Shown here: piece by piece, positions 5,434 to 6,529 of the stretch
Layout of the letters: every line of letters begins with the position of its first letter
How positions within the stretch are numbered: the first letter of the stretch is position 1
Source of the DNA: an uncultured Verrucomicrobiales bacterium
GTDB lineage: Bacteria; Verrucomicrobiota; Verrucomicrobiia; Verrucomicrobiales; Akkermansiaceae
NCBI GenBank assembly: GCA_937969125.1
Contig: CALBVA010000259.1
Location: forward strand, 1-6,529
Length of the DNA stretch: 6,529 nucleotides
Reading direction: 5' to 3'
Position numbers and translations under genes: made by a program
The notes under the pieces: model-generated
What the model was told of the DNA's origin: nothing
The model's database searches: none
Seen by the model: only the letters and a program-made list of their open reading frames with translations

Positions 5434-6529
5434 GATGTCAGTTTTTGGAGAGTGTTGGAAATTTTGGTGACGATGGATTCATCGACGGTGAGTTTTTCTT
5501 CGCTGCGGCTCGCGAGGACCTTCAGCGAGATCTCGGGATACTCGCTTCCGATGACAACCGCAAGCGGCGCTCCGAATTGCTCAGCTTGCTTGAACTGCTT
5601 GTTGAACTTCGTTGGAGTGAGCGGGTATGAAACCGCGATCCCCGATGAGCGGAGAGTGCTTGCCAGCGCCAGGGCGTTCGGGAGTTGCTCATCATCTGCG
5701 ATGACGAGGAAAACGTCGCAGCTGGTCTCCGCTTTTAAGGCTTCCTGCATCCTTGCTGAAGCGTGCGGAGTCTCCTCGATTAAGTGCCGGATCACTACGT
5801 CTCCGATCGCAAAACCCGCTGCCGGAAGGTCGGTCCCTCCATCGGTCAGGGCCGAGACCAGAGTGTCATACCGGCCACCTCCAGCGACAGCTCGCAGTGA
5901 TTTTTTTGCGTCGAAGACCTCGAAAACCACCCCGGTATAATAAGCAAGTCCCCGCACGATCGAGAGGTCAACTTCCACAAATTCGCGTATCCCGCGGGCT
6001 TTCAGGTTCGCAAGCACCGTATCTAGGTTTTCGCCAAGCGCGGCTGGATTGGAAATCGCTTCCTTCACCTCTGCGACCGTCAGCCCCAGTGGCTTCAATT
6101 TCGCCTCCGTGGCTTCTGGCTTATCGCGCTCCAGCTTATCGACAACCTGCAGAAGGTCGGCTGTCTGCTCTTCGGTTAATCCGCGCCCGTTCGCAAAATC
6201 CTGCCAGTAGGTCCGATCTGAAAGCCGAATGACAAAGTCGCCCGCTACAAATCCTAGCTCGCGCATCAGGTCGATCGAGAGGGCAATGAGCTCCGCATCC
6301 GCTGCGGCACTCGTCTCCCCGAGAAGGTCCACATTGAACTGATAAAACTCCCGCGTCCGGCCCTTCTGTGGTTTCTCGTAGCGGAAGCACTGCCCGATTT
6401 CAAACCATCGCATCGGCTTCGGGTAATCCCGTTGCAGTGCTGCCGCCAGTCGGCCGAGAGAGGCTGTCACTTCCGGCCGCAACGTGACATCCCGTCCGCC
6501 CTGATCCTCGAAGCGGAACAGTTGGCTCG
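5430..6529 (-). CDS. hisS: Histidine--tRNA ligase (N-terminal part outside window)
   Basis: This class II synthetase charges tRNA-His. About 365 residues are visible, and the frame runs off the right edge. The first visible residues, SQLFRFEDQGGRDVTLRPE, correspond to the conserved FED...LTLRPE region, so roughly the first 60-80 residues are missing; the TTG at 6482 is the Leu of TLRPE, not a start. Motif 2 is IGQCFRYEKPQKGRTREF (visible 43-60). The histidine-binding motif is IVRGLAYYTGVVFE (190-203), with Ala where E. coli has Asp (RGLDYY), followed by GGGRYD (216-221). The motif 3 region reads AAGFAIGDVVI (236-246), lacking the usual G-L-E-R arginine. From about residue 270 (CDVFLVIADDEQ onward) comes the alpha/beta anticodon-binding domain, complete to the TGA. 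The variant motifs resemble, from memory, those of plant organellar HisRS and some bacterial relatives, so this is probably a natural subtype and not a decayed gene. It could alternatively be a HisZ-like paralogue, but the intact motif 2, GGGRYD and anticodon domain argue for a synthetase. Confidence 0.93.
   Translation of the reverse strand, partial: SQLFRFEDQGGRDVTLRPEVTASLGRLAAALQRDYPKPMRWFEIGQCFRYEKPQKGRTREFYQFNVDLLGETSAAADAELIALSIDLMRELGFVAGDFVIRLSDRTYWQDFANGRGLTEEQTADLLQVVDKLERDKPEATEAKLKPLGLTVAEVKEAISNPAALGENLDTVLANLKARGIREFVEVDLSIVRGLAYYTGVVFEVFDAKKSLRAVAGGGRYDTLVSALTDGGTDLPAAGFAIGDVVIRHLIEETPHASARMQEALKAETSCDVFLVIADDEQLPNALALASTLRSSGIAVSYPLTPTKFNKQFKQAEQFGAPLAVVIGSEYPEISLKVLASRSEEKLTVDESIVTKISNTLQKLTS

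Noticed and set aside
5248..5940. Plus-strand open frame across the aspS/hisS junction
   Set aside because: It is antisense to two clearly recognised synthetase genes and resembles no protein family.

Overview
The window looks like an ordinary chromosomal segment of a Gram-negative bacterium, most plausibly from the Verrucomicrobiota or a relative in the PVC group. This placement is an inference from protein style, not from a marker gene. The clues are a secreted multi-EF-hand protein with a classical signal peptide, a divergent HisRS with a GLAYY motif, an outer-membrane barrel ending in Phe, an AsmA/TamB-like repeat protein and moderately high G+C. There is no rRNA, tRNA, CRISPR array, transposon or phage gene, and no sign of recent transfer.

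Layout, left to right. (1) Positions 1-1052 (+) hold the 3' end of a large beta-repeat protein resembling the C-terminal part of AsmA/TamB-type envelope lipid-transfer proteins. (2) It converges on metF (1067-1936, -), methylenetetrahydrofolate reductase, with a 14-bp gap. (3) A 101-bp divergent spacer (1937-2037) carries two dyads, one of them running into the metF start codon. A TATATA box lies only about 14 bp before the next gene. (4) Positions 2038-2832 (+) encode an exported protein with six EF-hand loops, starting at GTG with no Shine-Dalgarno sequence. (5) It converges on a small TorF-like outer-membrane barrel gene (2881-3576, -). (6) Upstream of that, also on the minus strand, lie aspS (3634-5433) and hisS (5430 to beyond 6529), overlapping by ATGA and so very probably one translationally coupled aminoacyl-tRNA synthetase operon.

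Functionally the window mixes translation housekeeping (HisRS, AspRS), one-carbon metabolism (MetF) and envelope proteins (AsmA-like, porin-like, EF-hand). Apart from the synthetase pair, nothing ties these genes into one pathway.

No new multi-gene system is visible. The points most worth a second look are small. A hairpin-plus-U-tract after aspS ends one base before the porin ATG and holds the porin's Shine-Dalgarno sequence, with a competing hairpin inside the porin coding start. AspRS has a His-Gly-Gly signature linked to non-discriminating enzymes. HisRS lacks the usual motif 3 arginine. The metF/EF-hand spacer has two dyads.
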